Notes: generated by a model from the sequence alone, not told the origin. Shown: positions 26,072 through 35,645, counted from the stretch's first letter. The stretch: DNA of 64,000 nucleotides from Streptomyces sp. NBC_00659 (GCF_036226925.1 NZ_CP109031.1:1178001-1242000); one strand, 5' to 3'. A program made the numbers and translations.

Positions 26072-26893
26072 GTGAGCGAGACGGCTGCCGCCCCGGCCCC
26101 ACGCCGGGGCAAGCGCCCACCGCAGGGAGAACCCGTCATCGACCGGGCGCTGTCGCTGCTCGAGGCGTTCGACGCGACACGGCGGCATCTGACGTTGCGC
26201 GAGCTGAGCGGGCTCAGCAACATTCCGGTCAGCACGACGCTGCGGCTGGCCAACCGGCTGCTCGCCTGGGGTGCTCTCGAGCGGGACGAAGCCGGCCGGT
26301 ACTCGATCGGCCTGCGGCTGCTGGAGGTCGCCTCACTCGCCCCGCGCGGTCACGGTCTGCGCCAGACGGCTCTGCCCTTCATGAGCGACCTGGGAGCGGT
26401 CACGCACCAGCACGTGCAACTCGCGGTCCGCGACGGTCTTGAGGCGACGCTGGTCGAGCGTCTCTCGGCGCACCGGGCGGTCCACGTGCGGTACCGGGTC
26501 GGCGGCAAGATGCCGCTGCACGCGACCGGCATGGGGCTGGCGCTCCTCGCCTTCGCACCGGCCGAGGTGCAGGACGAACTGCTCGCGCGGCCGCTGCACA
26601 GCGAGCCGGACAAGGCGCTGATTCCGGCCTCGGTGATACGGCGCACGCTCGCCGAGGTGCGCAGGGAGCGGGTGGCCATCTTCCGTCGTACCGAGCTGGA
26701 GACGCTGGTGGCGGTGGCGGCGCCGATCTTCGACGAGCGCGACGAGGCGGTCGCCGCGATCGGCGTGCTGCTCCCCGAACGCGAGGCGCAGCCACGCCGG
26801 CTCACCTACGCGGTGCGGATCGCCGCGCAGAGCATCTCGCGCGCCCTCGGCGCCCCCAGCGCGGCCTTGCCGACGGCGGCGCTCAGGACGTGA
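26072..26893 (+). CDS. IclR family transcriptional regulator
   Basis: 273 residues. The winged helix at about 20-85 reads VIDRALSLLEAFDATRRHLT, then LRELSGLSNIPVSTTLRLANRLLAWG. The IclR effector domain follows, with the LPLHATGMG-type segment GGKMPLHATGMGLALLAF. GTG 26072 is chosen because GGAAGG precedes it; an upstream in-frame TTG at 26039 lies inside the operator-like sequence. It diverges from the importer operon and converges on the second rhamnosidase gene, overlapping it by 11 bp at the 3' ends. IclR proteins commonly control glycoside and aromatic catabolism. The effector here is unknown. Confidence 0.92.
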   Translation: MSETAAAPAPRRGKRPPQGEPVIDRALSLLEAFDATRRHLTLRELSGLSNIPVSTTLRLANRLLAWGALERDEAGRYSIGLRLLEVASLAPRGHGLRQTALPFMSDLGAVTHQHVQLAVRDGLEATLVERLSAHRAVHVRYRVGGKMPLHATGMGLALLAFAPAEVQDELLARPLHSEPDKALIPASVIRRTLAEVRRERVAIFRRTELETLVAVAAPIFDERDEAVAAIGVLLPEREAQPRRLTYAVRIAAQSISRALGAPSAALPTAALRT

Positions 26894-29483
26894 AGGTGTG
26901 CCGGCCGGGGCCGACCACATCTGCTTCACCGTTCGGCAGGACGATCTCGGCGGTCGTGCCCGGGGGCACGACGACCTCGAGAAGCAGCCGGCCGCCTGTG
27001 AGCTGCCAGGCCGACTCGATGCGTCCATGGGGCGACTCGAGTGCCGCGGAGGCCGCGGTGAGACCGCCGCCGGGAAGCGGGGCCACCCGGAAGCGGCGGT
27101 AGGCCGGATCGAGGGGCCGCAGCCCCGCGGTGTGACGGTGGAGGAAGCTGATCACCGCCCCCTTCGAGTAGTGGTTGAGCGACTCGTGGGGCGTGCCGTC
27201 GTCCGCGATCCCGTTCCAGCGCTCCCAGACCGTGGTCGCACCGCGATCGATCATGTGCAGCCAGGACGGCGGACCGTCCTGGAACAGGAGCTCGTAGGCA
27301 AGATCCGACTCGCCGTGTTCGGCCAGCACCGGCAGGAGGAAGGGCGTCGCCAGGAAGCCGGTGCCGACATGGGTGCCCGCGGCCCGGACGAGGCCGACGA
27401 GCTGCGCCACGGCGTTCGGCACGGCCTCCCCCGGAATGAGCCCGAAGGTCAGCGCCCGCGCGAGGTTGGCCTGTGTGGCCGGGCGCACCGTGCCGTCGGC
27501 GGCGAGGAACTCGGTGCGCCAGGCGGCGGTGACGCGGGCGGCGAGCTCGGCGTACCGCGCCGACTCCGCCGGCTTGTCGAGCACCTCGGCGATACGGGCC
27601 ATCAGCCCCGCCGAATGCGCGAAGTACGCCGTGGCGACATCGCTCTTGTCGGCGGCCACGAAGGCGCCGAAGTCGTCGACCTCGTTGCCCGGCTCCAGCC
27701 ACTCGCCCCAGTGGAAGCCCGTGTCCCACAGGTGGCGCTCGTGCGCCGCCTCGGGGCCGGTGCGACCGGGGTGCCGGCCGGTGGCGGCCATCCGCTCGGC
27801 GCGGCCGACCCAGCGCACCATGTTCGGCCACAGATCGGCCAGGATCCGCTCGTCGCCGTACGCGCGGTAGAGCTCCCAGGGCACGATGACGACGGCGTCA
27901 CCCCAGCCCGCCGAACCCTGCAACGGCGCGGTGGGACCGTGCGGGCCCTCTGCCGGGCCGTGCGGCGAGATGTTGGCGATCGTGCCGTCGGGCCATTGCT
28001 CGATCGCGACGTCGCCCAGCCATTTGGCCGAGAATCCGGCGACGTCGTACAGGAACGCGGCCGTCGGCGCGTAGAGCTGCCAGTCGCCGGTCCACCCCGC
28101 CCGCTCCCGGTGGGGACAGTCGGTGGGGATCTCGCAGGCGTTGTCGCGGAAGCTCCACACAGCGGCCTCGTGAAGCCGGTTGATCCGCTCGTCGCTGCAC
28201 GAGAACCATCCGGTACGGCGCATATCGCTGTGCACCACGACGCCCGTGACGTCCTCCGGTGTCAGATCGTCGGGATGACCCTCGACGGTGACGTACCGGA
28301 AGCCGTGGGTCGTGTGCCGCGGCTCGAACACGTCACCGGGCCGGCCGGCGGAGATGACGCGGTCGACCTGCCCGGCGGGAAGGGGCGCGGGCAGGAACGG
28401 CACCGCGGGTCTGAGGTGGTCGGTCGTGAGATCGCCATCCTTGTCGAGCGCCTCACCGTGTACGAGCGTCACCTCGCCGCCCGCCGGGCCGAGGTTGCTC
28501 AGACGGATCCAGCCGTTGATGTTCTGGCCCAGGTCGACGAGTTGCCGGTCGTCGCCGCGTCGTACCACCGACCTCGGGCGTAGTTCTTCGATGCGACGTG
28601 TCGGTGGCGCGGGCGACCAGAACAGCGTCTCGTAGCCGAGGCCGGCCGGCTCCACGGGGCGCCATCCGGCCGCGTCGGTGGCACGCCGGTCGTCGGTCAC
28701 ACCGTCGATCAGGTCGGCGCGGACGAGGCTCGACGGCCGTGACTCCCAGCCCGCGTCGGTGCCGAACACTTCGGTGGTGCCGTCGGCGTACTCCACGTGC
28801 AACTGCGCGAGGAACGCGGTGCGTTCGCCCCACTGATCGACCGCACGGAAGATCCCGACCTGGCCGCGGAACCAGCCGTCGCTGAGCAGCGCCGTCCAGG
28901 TGACCGGCCCCGGCCGGAGCAGCGGAGTGGCATCGTAGGCCTGTACCGGCACCCGGGCCGAGTAGTGCGTGTACCCGGGGGTCAACTCGAGATCGCCGAC
29001 CCGGACCCCGTCGAGGAAGGTCTCGTAGAGACCGTGCGCGGTCGCGTAGAGCCGGGCGCGGCGAACCGGCTGACGGATGGTCAGGCGACCGCGCAACTCA
29101 TAGGCGGGGCGCGGGGCTTGTGGGAGCGGGTCCGGTTCGCCGGGCCGGATCCACGAAGCGGTCCAGTCGCCGGCGGCGAGCAGGCCCGTCTCGAAGCTCG
29201 CCGCGGCAGACCAGCCGGACTCCCCTCGATCGGTCCGCACCCGCACCCGCCAGCTCACCGGCTGCGCCGACCCGACCGGATCGAAAGGCCATGCCTCAAG
29301 GACGGTCCCGGCGGACTCGACCCAGTCCGAGTCGTGCACGGCACCACCGAACTCCGCCCGGATCCGGTACGCCGTCTGCGTGCGCGTGCCCTCCGGGAGC
29401 CGCCAGGACAGCCGGGGCGCGGGTTCACCGAGCCCGAGCGGAGAACCGAGGTGCTCGACTGCCGGCGTGGTCGGCGCGCTCAT
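26883..29483 (-). CDS. Alpha-L-rhamnosidase, GH78 (second copy)
   Basis: 866 residues and clearly paralogous in layout to the GH78 at 16526-19141: N-terminal EHLGSPLGLGEPAPRLSWRL, carbohydrate-binding region (LDGVRVGDLELTPGYTHYSARV), catalytic motif CEIPTDCPHRERAGWTGDWQLYAPTAAFLYD, and C-domain. Sequence differs widely between the two copies, suggesting different linkages or aglycones rather than recent duplication. ATG 29483 overlaps the stop of the esterase gene upstream, so the two form an operon. No signal peptide is seen. Confidence 0.92.
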   Translation of the reverse strand: MSAPTTPAVEHLGSPLGLGEPAPRLSWRLPEGTRTQTAYRIRAEFGGAVHDSDWVESAGTVLEAWPFDPVGSAQPVSWRVRVRTDRGESGWSAAASFETGLLAAGDWTASWIRPGEPDPLPQAPRPAYELRGRLTIRQPVRRARLYATAHGLYETFLDGVRVGDLELTPGYTHYSARVPVQAYDATPLLRPGPVTWTALLSDGWFRGQVGIFRAVDQWGERTAFLAQLHVEYADGTTEVFGTDAGWESRPSSLVRADLIDGVTDDRRATDAAGWRPVEPAGLGYETLFWSPAPPTRRIEELRPRSVVRRGDDRQLVDLGQNINGWIRLSNLGPAGGEVTLVHGEALDKDGDLTTDHLRPAVPFLPAPLPAGQVDRVISAGRPGDVFEPRHTTHGFRYVTVEGHPDDLTPEDVTGVVVHSDMRRTGWFSCSDERINRLHEAAVWSFRDNACEIPTDCPHRERAGWTGDWQLYAPTAAFLYDVAGFSAKWLGDVAIEQWPDGTIANISPHGPAEGPHGPTAPLQGSAGWGDAVVIVPWELYRAYGDERILADLWPNMVRWVGRAERMAATGRHPGRTGPEAAHERHLWDTGFHWGEWLEPGNEVDDFGAFVAADKSDVATAYFAHSAGLMARIAEVLDKPAESARYAELAARVTAAWRTEFLAADGTVRPATQANLARALTFGLIPGEAVPNAVAQLVGLVRAAGTHVGTGFLATPFLLPVLAEHGESDLAYELLFQDGPPSWLHMIDRGATTVWERWNGIADDGTPHESLNHYSKGAVISFLHRHTAGLRPLDPAYRRFRVAPLPGGGLTAASAALESPHGRIESAWQLTGGRLLLEVVVPPGTTAEIVLPNGEADVVGPGRHTFTS

Positions 29484-30442
29484 GCGTCGAGGGGCACGGG
29501 CCGGCCGACCGTGGCTGCGATCAGGTCCAGCGCTGCGGCGGTCGGCCCCAACGTGGCCGGGAGATTGAGGTAGCCGTGCATCATCGAGCGCACCATCACC
29601 TGGCGCACGTCCACGCCCGCGGCCGCGAGCGCCGCCGCGAAGGCCTCGCCGGAGACCCTCAGGTCGTCGTACTCGGCGTTGAGCACCAGCGTCGGGCACA
29701 TCCCTCGCAGGTCGGCCAGGATCGGGAAGGCGTATCCGTCGGCCTTGCTGAGTGGGCCACCGAGATAGTTGTGATTGAAGAAGCCGTGCATCTCCGGCGG
29801 GAAGTGGAGCACCTTGGGCACGTGGCTCATCAGCCCGGCCAGCTCGGGACCGAGCGGCGGGAGCACCGCGTGCGCGACGCCGTAGGCGAAGATCAGGTGG
29901 GCGGGGGGCCGGCGGTCCTCGTCGCGCAGCTTCAGGGCGGCTCCCGCGGCGAGGTTGGCGCCGGCACTGGCCCCGCCGACCGAGATCCACGCGGGGTCGA
30001 CACCCAGTTCGGCCGCGTTCTCGCGGACCCAGCGCACCGCGGCCACGACGTCGTCGTGGGGCACCGGGTAGTGCACGCCGTTCTGACACAGTCTGTAGTC
30101 GACCGAGACCACGACCGCGTCGGCGCGCCGCGCCACCTCCCGCGAGGTCCAGTCCGCCTCGGGCATGTCCAGGTCGCCCATCATGAAGGCGCCGCCGTGC
30201 ATCCACACGAGTGCGGGCCGCCCGGTCGCTCCTGGACGCTCGCCGTAGACCCGTACCGGCACCGGACCGTGCGGTCCGGGCGCCTGTGTCGCGCGCACCG
30301 GGACGTCGGGGACTTCGTAGTCCGGCCAGGACTCGAAGGCGACCCGCCGCTCGGCGTACTGGGGGTCCTCGAAGAAGGCTTGCATGCTGGGAACACCCTC
30401 GATGTGCGCGAAGCGCTGGAGGGTCTCAGGATGAATCGGCAT
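29480..30442 (-). CDS. Alpha/beta hydrolase (HSL-type esterase)
   Basis: About 320 residues from ATG 30442 (MPIHPETLQRFAHIEGV). An upstream GTG at 30478 is also possible. The hormone-sensitive-lipase oxyanion motif is present (VWMHGGAFMMGDL), with nucleophile Ser in GGASAGANLA and a C-terminal catalytic His in MVRSMMHGYLNL. It probably hydrolyses an ester, for example an acylated glycoside, in the cytosol. It heads a two-gene operon with the second rhamnosidase. A candidate IclR site (30488-30502) lies just upstream. Confidence 0.9.
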   Translation of the reverse strand: MPIHPETLQRFAHIEGVPSMQAFFEDPQYAERRVAFESWPDYEVPDVPVRATQAPGPHGPVPVRVYGERPGATGRPALVWMHGGAFMMGDLDMPEADWTSREVARRADAVVVSVDYRLCQNGVHYPVPHDDVVAAVRWVRENAAELGVDPAWISVGGASAGANLAAGAALKLRDEDRRPPAHLIFAYGVAHAVLPPLGPELAGLMSHVPKVLHFPPEMHGFFNHNYLGGPLSKADGYAFPILADLRGMCPTLVLNAEYDDLRVSGEAFAAALAAAGVDVRQVMVRSMMHGYLNLPATLGPTAAALDLIAATVGRPVPLDA

Positions 30443-30487
30443 GCGTCGCAGCGTTCCGGTCGCGCTGATCCACGTCACCCGGCCGCG

Positions 30488-30502
30488 CCATTGAATGGAA
30501 CG
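30488..30502 (+). promoter_or_regulatory. Candidate IclR operator, site 2
   Basis: CCATTGAATGGAACG lies upstream of the esterase start (30442) and downstream of the GH43 stop. It is 13/15 identical to site 1, and its CCATT-g-AATGG core is itself a palindrome. It lies where a repressor of the esterase-rhamnosidase operon would be expected. Confidence 0.55.
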
Positions 30503-30535
30503 TCAGGACCGGCTGAACGGAACGTCAGGACCGGC
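30493..30535. repeat. Tandem 21-bp direct repeat at the GH43 3' end
   Basis: GAAtGGAACGTCAGGACCGG at 30493 and GAAcGGAACGTCAGGACCGG at 30515 are two copies of a 21-bp unit one base apart. The second crosses the GH43 stop codon, and the first overlaps the candidate IclR site. The GGAACG half-site is thereby doubled. Confidence 0.7.
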
Positions 30536-31997
30536 CCGAGTACCGGAGCCGGCGGACCCGGACCGCGCCCTCGGTCGCGAACGGCCCGACGACCCGGCCC
30601 GTGAACGCCTTGGCGGTCTCGAAGCACCAGTGCCGGCCGTCCAGTTCGGCAAGCGTCACGTCGTCGTCGCCCACCCGGGCCGTCAACCGGATCCGGTCGC
30701 CCCCGACCGCACCGGCGGCGAAGTCGGCCGGGGGCGGCGCCATGGCGATGGTGAGCTCGACGTCTCCGCACGGCAGGGTGGCGTGCCAGGTCCGGTCGAA
30801 CCCCGCCACCACCACCCGCGCCTCGACCTCGACCCCGGTTCCGGTGACGCGGGCTTCCAGCGCCACCAGGTTGTCCTCCGCGTTGCGGAACGCGAGGCCC
30901 CCGCGGCCCTCCCGAACGTCGAGGACAGCGCTCACCACGGCGCCCAGGTGCCGCTGCCGACGCCCGACGAAGGCCGGTCGTGGGCCGTCCAGCCCAGTGT
31001 GACCGGGACTGCGGCGGATGAGGAGACCGTCGGGCGTGGGAGTGGCGACCGCGGTCGGCAACTGGCGTACGGCGATCCAGACCGGGTCGGTCAGCGCGTC
31101 CGGCGCGCCGAGGTCGTAGGTGACCTCCTCGTCCGGCACCGGCGGCAGCTCGGTCAGCCGCGCGCCCGGCCAGTCGTCGGTCCAGTCGACGTCGGCCAGG
31201 AAGGTCTCGCGGCCGAGGGGCGAGAACGACTGCGCCAGCCCCACCGGCCGGACCCCGAGGCAGACGAGCGCCGTCCCCGCGTCGGTCTCGACCAGGTCGG
31301 CGTGGCCGAGGTTCTGCTCCGGCCGGCCGGTACCGGCGGCGGTGAGGACCGGATTGCCCGGGCAGCTCTCGAACGGTCCGTCGGGCGTGGGAGCGCGGGC
31401 CACGGTGACGGCGTGGCCGCGGTCCGTGCCTCCTTCGGCCACCACCAGGTACCACCAGGCGCCACGGCGGTAGAGGTGCGGGCCCTCGGGGGAATAGCCG
31501 CCGCTGCCGGCCCAGACCGGACGGGGCGTGTCGATGGCCCGGCCGGTCGTCAGGTCGACGCGGACCTGCTGGATCGGGTCGGGATGGCGGGCGAACGTGA
31601 CGATCGCGGTGCCGTCGTCGTCCCAGGCGAGATCGGGGTCGATCCCGTCGACGGCGGGGATGCTCACGCCGTCGCTCCACGGGCCGGCCGGATCGGTCGC
31701 CGTGAAGACGACGCAGCCCCGGCCGCCGAGGAAGACGGTGACGATGAGGTAGAAGAGGCCGTCGCGGTGGCGCAGTGTCGGGGCCCAGACTCCGCCGGGC
31801 GTCGGAATCCGCTCGAGCTCGACCTGCTCAGGTCTGGTCGCCACGTGCCCGATCTGACGCCAGTCCCGTAGATCGGTGCTGTGGTAGACCGGCAGGCCCG
31901 GCAGGTATTCGAACGACGAGGTGACGAGGTAGTAGTCGTCGCCGACCCGCACCACGCTGGGGTCCGGGTTGAATCCCGGGATCAGCGGACGGGTCAT
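30525..31997 (-). CDS. GH43 family glycoside hydrolase (beta-xylosidase/arabinosidase type)
   Basis: 490 residues. The five-bladed propeller carries the GH43 triad: base Asp12 in GFNPDPSVV, pKa-tuning Asp120 in DGIDPDLAW and acid Glu171 in SPEGPHLY. A C-terminal beta-sandwich (about 310-490, ending in LRYSGR) matches the two-domain beta-xylosidase layout. It probably removes xylose or arabinose residues from the imported glycoside. ATG 31997 overlaps the upstream hydrolase stop (ATGA), linking it to the operon that starts at the SDR pair. Confidence 0.92.
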   Translation of the reverse strand: MTRPLIPGFNPDPSVVRVGDDYYLVTSSFEYLPGLPVYHSTDLRDWRQIGHVATRPEQVELERIPTPGGVWAPTLRHRDGLFYLIVTVFLGGRGCVVFTATDPAGPWSDGVSIPAVDGIDPDLAWDDDGTAIVTFARHPDPIQQVRVDLTTGRAIDTPRPVWAGSGGYSPEGPHLYRRGAWWYLVVAEGGTDRGHAVTVARAPTPDGPFESCPGNPVLTAAGTGRPEQNLGHADLVETDAGTALVCLGVRPVGLAQSFSPLGRETFLADVDWTDDWPGARLTELPPVPDEEVTYDLGAPDALTDPVWIAVRQLPTAVATPTPDGLLIRRSPGHTGLDGPRPAFVGRRQRHLGAVVSAVLDVREGRGGLAFRNAEDNLVALEARVTGTGVEVEARVVVAGFDRTWHATLPCGDVELTIAMAPPPADFAAGAVGGDRIRLTARVGDDDVTLAELDGRHWCFETAKAFTGRVVGPFATEGAVRVRRLRYSGRS

Positions 31998-32770
31998 GGA
32001 GTGACGAGCTTCTGCAGGAAGACGAGCGACTCCTGTTGCAGGGCGGGCACGTCCTCGGCGCCGTCCCAGAAGTGGCTCGCGCCGGGCACGAGCACCAATT
32101 GCGCGGACCCTCCCGCCGCGGTCTGGGCCGTGGTGAAGTCGACGCTCTGCGCGGTCGGCACCATCGTGTCGCTGTCGCCGTGCATGACCAGCACGGGCGG
32201 CGCGTCGGCACGCACGTGGTGGATCGGGCTGGCCTCGCGGGCCAGGTCCGGGACCTCCGCGGCAGGCGCTCCCAGGAAGAGTGCCTCGCGCGTCCCGGGA
32301 TCGACGGGGTCGGGCATGGCGGTGAGGTCGGTGACCGGGAACCACGCGACCGCTCCGGCCACGGCGGAGCCGGTGAGTGCGGCCAGCAGGGCGAGGTGCG
32401 CACCGGCGGAGTCGCCCCAGAGGAACACCTGCCCCGCGCGGACCCCGTGGGGCGCCATGACCTCGGCCACGGCCTCGACCGCGGCGCGGACGTCGTCGGC
32501 CGCGGCCGGGTAGGTCGCCTCGCCACTGAGCCGGTAGTCGATCGCCGCCACCGCGAAGCCCGCCCGCACCATCGCGGGGTAGAAGTCCTCACCCAGGCGC
32601 GGCAGCGGGTGCCGACGCGAACCGCGTCGCCATCCACCGCCGTGTACGTGGACGATGACCGGCACCTCGACCGTGCCCGCCGCGGACACCGCGTCGGGCA
32701 GGTACAGGTCGAGCTCCAGCGGGCGGAAGCCCGGGACCACGGCGTACTCGACGTCGTCGAACCGCCTCAT
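31994..32770 (-). CDS. Alpha/beta hydrolase (esterase/carboxylesterase type)
   Basis: 258 residues. HGGGW oxyanion motif (VPVIVHVHGGGWRRGS), nucleophile Ser in LWGDSAGAHLAL, acid in VMHGDSDTMVP and His in ASHFWDG. The family is BD-FAE/Aes-like. ATG 32770 overlaps the amidohydrolase stop. It could de-esterify acylated glycosides or open a lactone formed by sugar oxidation. Both readings are inference from neighbours. Confidence 0.9.
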   Translation of the reverse strand: MRRFDDVEYAVVPGFRPLELDLYLPDAVSAAGTVEVPVIVHVHGGGWRRGSRRHPLPRLGEDFYPAMVRAGFAVAAIDYRLSGEATYPAAADDVRAAVEAVAEVMAPHGVRAGQVFLWGDSAGAHLALLAALTGSAVAGAVAWFPVTDLTAMPDPVDPGTREALFLGAPAAEVPDLAREASPIHHVRADAPPVLVMHGDSDTMVPTAQSVDFTTAQTAAGGSAQLVLVPGASHFWDGAEDVPALQQESLVFLQKLVTP

Positions 32771-34053
32771 GCCGCCACACCGCGCGTGAGCTGCTCGGCG
32801 CCCTTGTGGAACCGGCCGCCCTGCACGATGGCGACGAGGTTGTCGGCGTCCTGCAGCACGGTCACGTCCTTCGTCGGGTCTCCGTCCACGACGAGGATGT
32901 CGGCCAGGTATTCCGGCGCCAGGAGGCCGACCGGGAGGTCGAGGACCTGACCTCCGTGGAAGGTGGCCGCCTTGAGTGCCTCGAGCGGGCTGTATCCGAA
33001 GAGCTTGACGAAGAGTTCGAGGTCGCGGGCGTTGCGGCCGATCGGGTTGTTGGGGAAGCCGTAGTCTCCGCCCGGCAGCACGCGCAGGCCGCGCCTGCGG
33101 AGCTCGGGGTAGAGCTTCGTCATAGCGTCGAGCGCCTTCACCGAGCCCATCTTCCGGGCCGTCGCGGTGTCGATGCCGAACTCCTCGCCTTCGTGGACGT
33201 TGGCCCACATGATGCCGACAGCAGGCGAGAGGAAGACCGAGTCCTTCGCCTCTTCGAGGAGCTCGATCGCCTCCTGGTCGGCGTAGGAGCAGTGGTAGAT
33301 CGAGCGGAAGCCGCCGGCGACCGCCCGCTTGATCGACTCGGGGTTCTGGGCATGGCAGTTGAGCCAGACACCGGACTCGCGCGCCTGCTGACCGGCGGCC
33401 TGTGCCTCCTCGGCGCTGTACTGCGTCACCATCGACCCGCCCTCGAAGAAGACGTCGTCGTTGCTCATCAGCAGCTTGACGCTGTCGAAGCCGATCGCGG
33501 CCTGCTCACGTATGAACGCGCGCACCGCGTCCGGCCCCGTCTTCTGTTCGCGCGGGCCGTCGGGGCCCATCTGCACCGGGTTGTTGTCGCGCTCGAACGA
33601 CGCGGCACGCATCCGCGGTCCCACCGCGGCGCCGGCCTTGATCTGATCGCGGAGGATCACCTCGGTCGGCACGGGGGTCAGCGAGCCGGCCGAGTAGGCG
33701 CTGGTGAAGCCCTGGTCGAGCAGGATGCGCGCGTTGCGCTTCGCGATCTCGAGGTGCTCGTCCGGCGTCGGCATGTGATGGAAGAAGCTGACGTCCAGCG
33801 GCGGGTTGAAGGAGGTGTCTATGTGACCGACGGCCGAGGGGAAGGTCAGATGGCAGTGCGACTCGATCATGCCGGGCATGACCGTCCTGCCGGTGCAGTC
33901 GACGACCTGGTCGCCCGGTTGCGCCTGTACGCCACCGCCGACGACCACCGCCTCGATCGTCTCGCCGCGGACGACCACGTCGGCGCGGACGGCCGGGGCG
34001 CCCGAGCCGTCGAAGACGTTGCCATTGACGAAGAGGATGCGCTGATCGGACAT
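32767..34053 (-). CDS. Amidohydrolase family metal-dependent hydrolase
   Basis: 428 residues. Beta-sandwich plus TIM barrel as in imidazolonepropionase-like amidohydrolases: first metal site in GMIESHCHLTF, a Lys in SVKLLMSNDD, His residues in WLNCHAQNPE and SIYHCSYADQE, and a final Asp in PGGDYGFPNN. The C-terminal LAPEYLADILVVDGDPTKDV segment is typical. Such enzymes cleave cyclic amides, lactones or peptide-like bonds; the substrate is unknown. Its ATG is one base after the SDR stop and it overlaps the next gene, so it is a tight operon member. Confidence 0.9.
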   Translation of the reverse strand: MSDQRILFVNGNVFDGSGAPAVRADVVVRGETIEAVVVGGGVQAQPGDQVVDCTGRTVMPGMIESHCHLTFPSAVGHIDTSFNPPLDVSFFHHMPTPDEHLEIAKRNARILLDQGFTSAYSAGSLTPVPTEVILRDQIKAGAAVGPRMRAASFERDNNPVQMGPDGPREQKTGPDAVRAFIREQAAIGFDSVKLLMSNDDVFFEGGSMVTQYSAEEAQAAGQQARESGVWLNCHAQNPESIKRAVAGGFRSIYHCSYADQEAIELLEEAKDSVFLSPAVGIMWANVHEGEEFGIDTATARKMGSVKALDAMTKLYPELRRRGLRVLPGGDYGFPNNPIGRNARDLELFVKLFGYSPLEALKAATFHGGQVLDLPVGLLAPEYLADILVVDGDPTKDVTVLQDADNLVAIVQGGRFHKGAEQLTRGVAA

Positions 34054-34054
34054 G

Positions 34055-34834
34055 TCAGGCTCCGATCATGTTGTAGCCGCCGTCGGCGACGAAGTAGCTG
34101 CCGGTGATGTGCTGGGCGTCCGCGGTCGCGAGGAGGAGCGCCGTGCCGGCGATCTCCTCGGGCTTCGGGATGTGGTGCATCGGGGTCATCTCCCGCAGCT
34201 TCTCACCGCGTCCGTTCTTGTAGTCCTCACGGTTGAGCATGCGTTCGGTCTCCATGAATCCGGGCGCGAAGGTGTTCACCCGGACCTTGGGCGCGAACGC
34301 CTGGGCGTAGGACTTGGTGATGCCGAGGATGCCGTACTTCGCGGCCGCGTACTGCGGAGCCCTCGCGCTGCCACGGACCACGACCGTGGAACCCACGTTG
34401 ACGATCGAGCCGCCGCCCGGCTGCTCCAGCATCCGGGAACCGAACTCGTGGGTGCACACCAGGGTGCCCTTGAGATCGACGGCGAGTGTGTGGTCGACCG
34501 CCTCCTCGGTGATCTCACGCCACGACATCTGGTCGCTGGCCATGTCGCCCACGTTGTTGATCGCCACGTCGACCCGGCCGAAGTGGCCCCACACCTCGTC
34601 GGCCATGCGCGTGATCTGCGCCCATTCGACGATGTCGGCCTGGACGAGGAAGGCCTTGCGCCCCTCGGCCTCGACCCGGTCGGCCGTACGGCGCGCGCCC
34701 GCCTTCGAGCTGCGGTAGTGGATCGCCACGTCGGCACCCTCCTGGGCCGCCCGGACGGCGATCTCGGCGCCGAGGCCGGTACCGGCACCGGTGACCAGGA
34801 CGACCTTGTCGGTGAATCGCTGCGGAAGATTCAT
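34055..34834 (-). CDS. SDR family oxidoreductase
   Basis: 259 residues. Nucleotide site VTGAGTGLG, NNVG motif in VAINNVGDMA, and catalytic Ser/Tyr/Lys in IVNVGST...YAAAKYG. The Arg/Lys-rich IHYRSSKAGA after beta-2 suggests NADP(H). It is an alcohol/sugar dehydrogenase candidate. It sits 11 bp after a second SDR gene and 1 bp before the amidohydrolase gene. ATG 34834 follows AAAGG. Confidence 0.92.
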   Translation of the reverse strand: MNLPQRFTDKVVLVTGAGTGLGAEIAVRAAQEGADVAIHYRSSKAGARRTADRVEAEGRKAFLVQADIVEWAQITRMADEVWGHFGRVDVAINNVGDMASDQMSWREITEEAVDHTLAVDLKGTLVCTHEFGSRMLEQPGGGSIVNVGSTVVVRGSARAPQYAAAKYGILGITKSYAQAFAPKVRVNTFAPGFMETERMLNREDYKNGRGEKLREMTPMHHIPKPEEIAGTALLLATADAQHITGSYFVADGGYNMIGA

Positions 34835-34845
34835 GGGTCTGCCTT

Positions 34846-35604
34846 TCAGACGAGGGTGCGACCGCCGTCGACGTACATGACGTGGCCCGTCACGAACGCG
34901 GACTGCGGGGAACAGAGGAACAGCAGGGGTGCGACGACGTCGTCGGCGGTGCCGAGCCGGCCTGCCGGAACGAGACCGACCATGCCTTCGCGCATGCCGG
35001 GCTTGTCGAGGTAGGCGCGCGTCAGGTCGGTCTCGGTGTAACCGGGCGCGATGGCGTTGACCGTGACGCCGTGCGGCGCCCACTCGCGAGCCATGACGCG
35101 GCAGAGCTGGTTGATGCCGCCCTTGGTGGCGGCATACGGAGCGTGGTTGGCGTGCGCCAGCAGTCCGGAGACCGAGGACAGCAGGACGATCCGGCCGTAA
35201 CCGCCGGACACCATCAGGGCGCCGGCCGCCTGAGCGCTCCACACGGCGCTCTTGAGGTTGACGTCGATGATCCGCTCCCAGACGTCGTCGGGCGTCTCGA
35301 GCACCGGGCGCCGGTCGTTGATGCCGACCGCGTGCACGAAGACGTCGAGGCCGCCCATCGTCCCGGCGCTCTCGGCGACCGCGGCACGAGCGCCCTGCGG
35401 GTCGGTGAGGTCGGCCGCGCGGGTCGTGATCGAGAGTCCCGCCTCCACGGCCTGCTGCGCGAGGGCGGCAAGTCGCTCCTCGTCGACGTCCGTGACGGTC
35501 ACGCGGGCACCGTGCCGGGCGAGGCCGAGGGCCGCGGCCGCACCGATGCCTCCGGCACCGGCCACCAGGGCCGAGCGATGTTCGAGTCCGAGCCAGTCAT
35601 CCAT
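34846..35604 (-). CDS. SDR family oxidoreductase
   Basis: 252 residues. Nucleotide site VAGAGGIGAA, with Asp in TVTDVDEERL pointing to NAD(H). Active-site Ser and Tyr-x-x-x-Lys lie in LLSSVSG...YAATKGG, and the C-terminus is HVMYVDGGRTLV. It is the first gene of the leftward operon (SDR-SDR-amidohydrolase-hydrolase-GH43) and is divergent from the CMD/FAH operon across the palindromic site at 35646-35664. Two dehydrogenases plus FAH hydrolases would fit oxidative deoxy-sugar or aromatic catabolism. Confidence 0.92.
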   Translation of the reverse strand: MDDWLGLEHRSALVAGAGGIGAAAALGLARHGARVTVTDVDEERLAALAQQAVEAGLSITTRAADLTDPQGARAAVAESAGTMGGLDVFVHAVGINDRRPVLETPDDVWERIIDVNLKSAVWSAQAAGALMVSGGYGRIVLLSSVSGLLAHANHAPYAATKGGINQLCRVMAREWAPHGVTVNAIAPGYTETDLTRAYLDKPGMREGMVGLVPAGRLGTADDVVAPLLFLCSPQSAFVTGHVMYVDGGRTLV

Positions 35605-35645
35605 GCGAGGGATGAAAGGCGATGGCGTGTGATCCGTACTACGTT

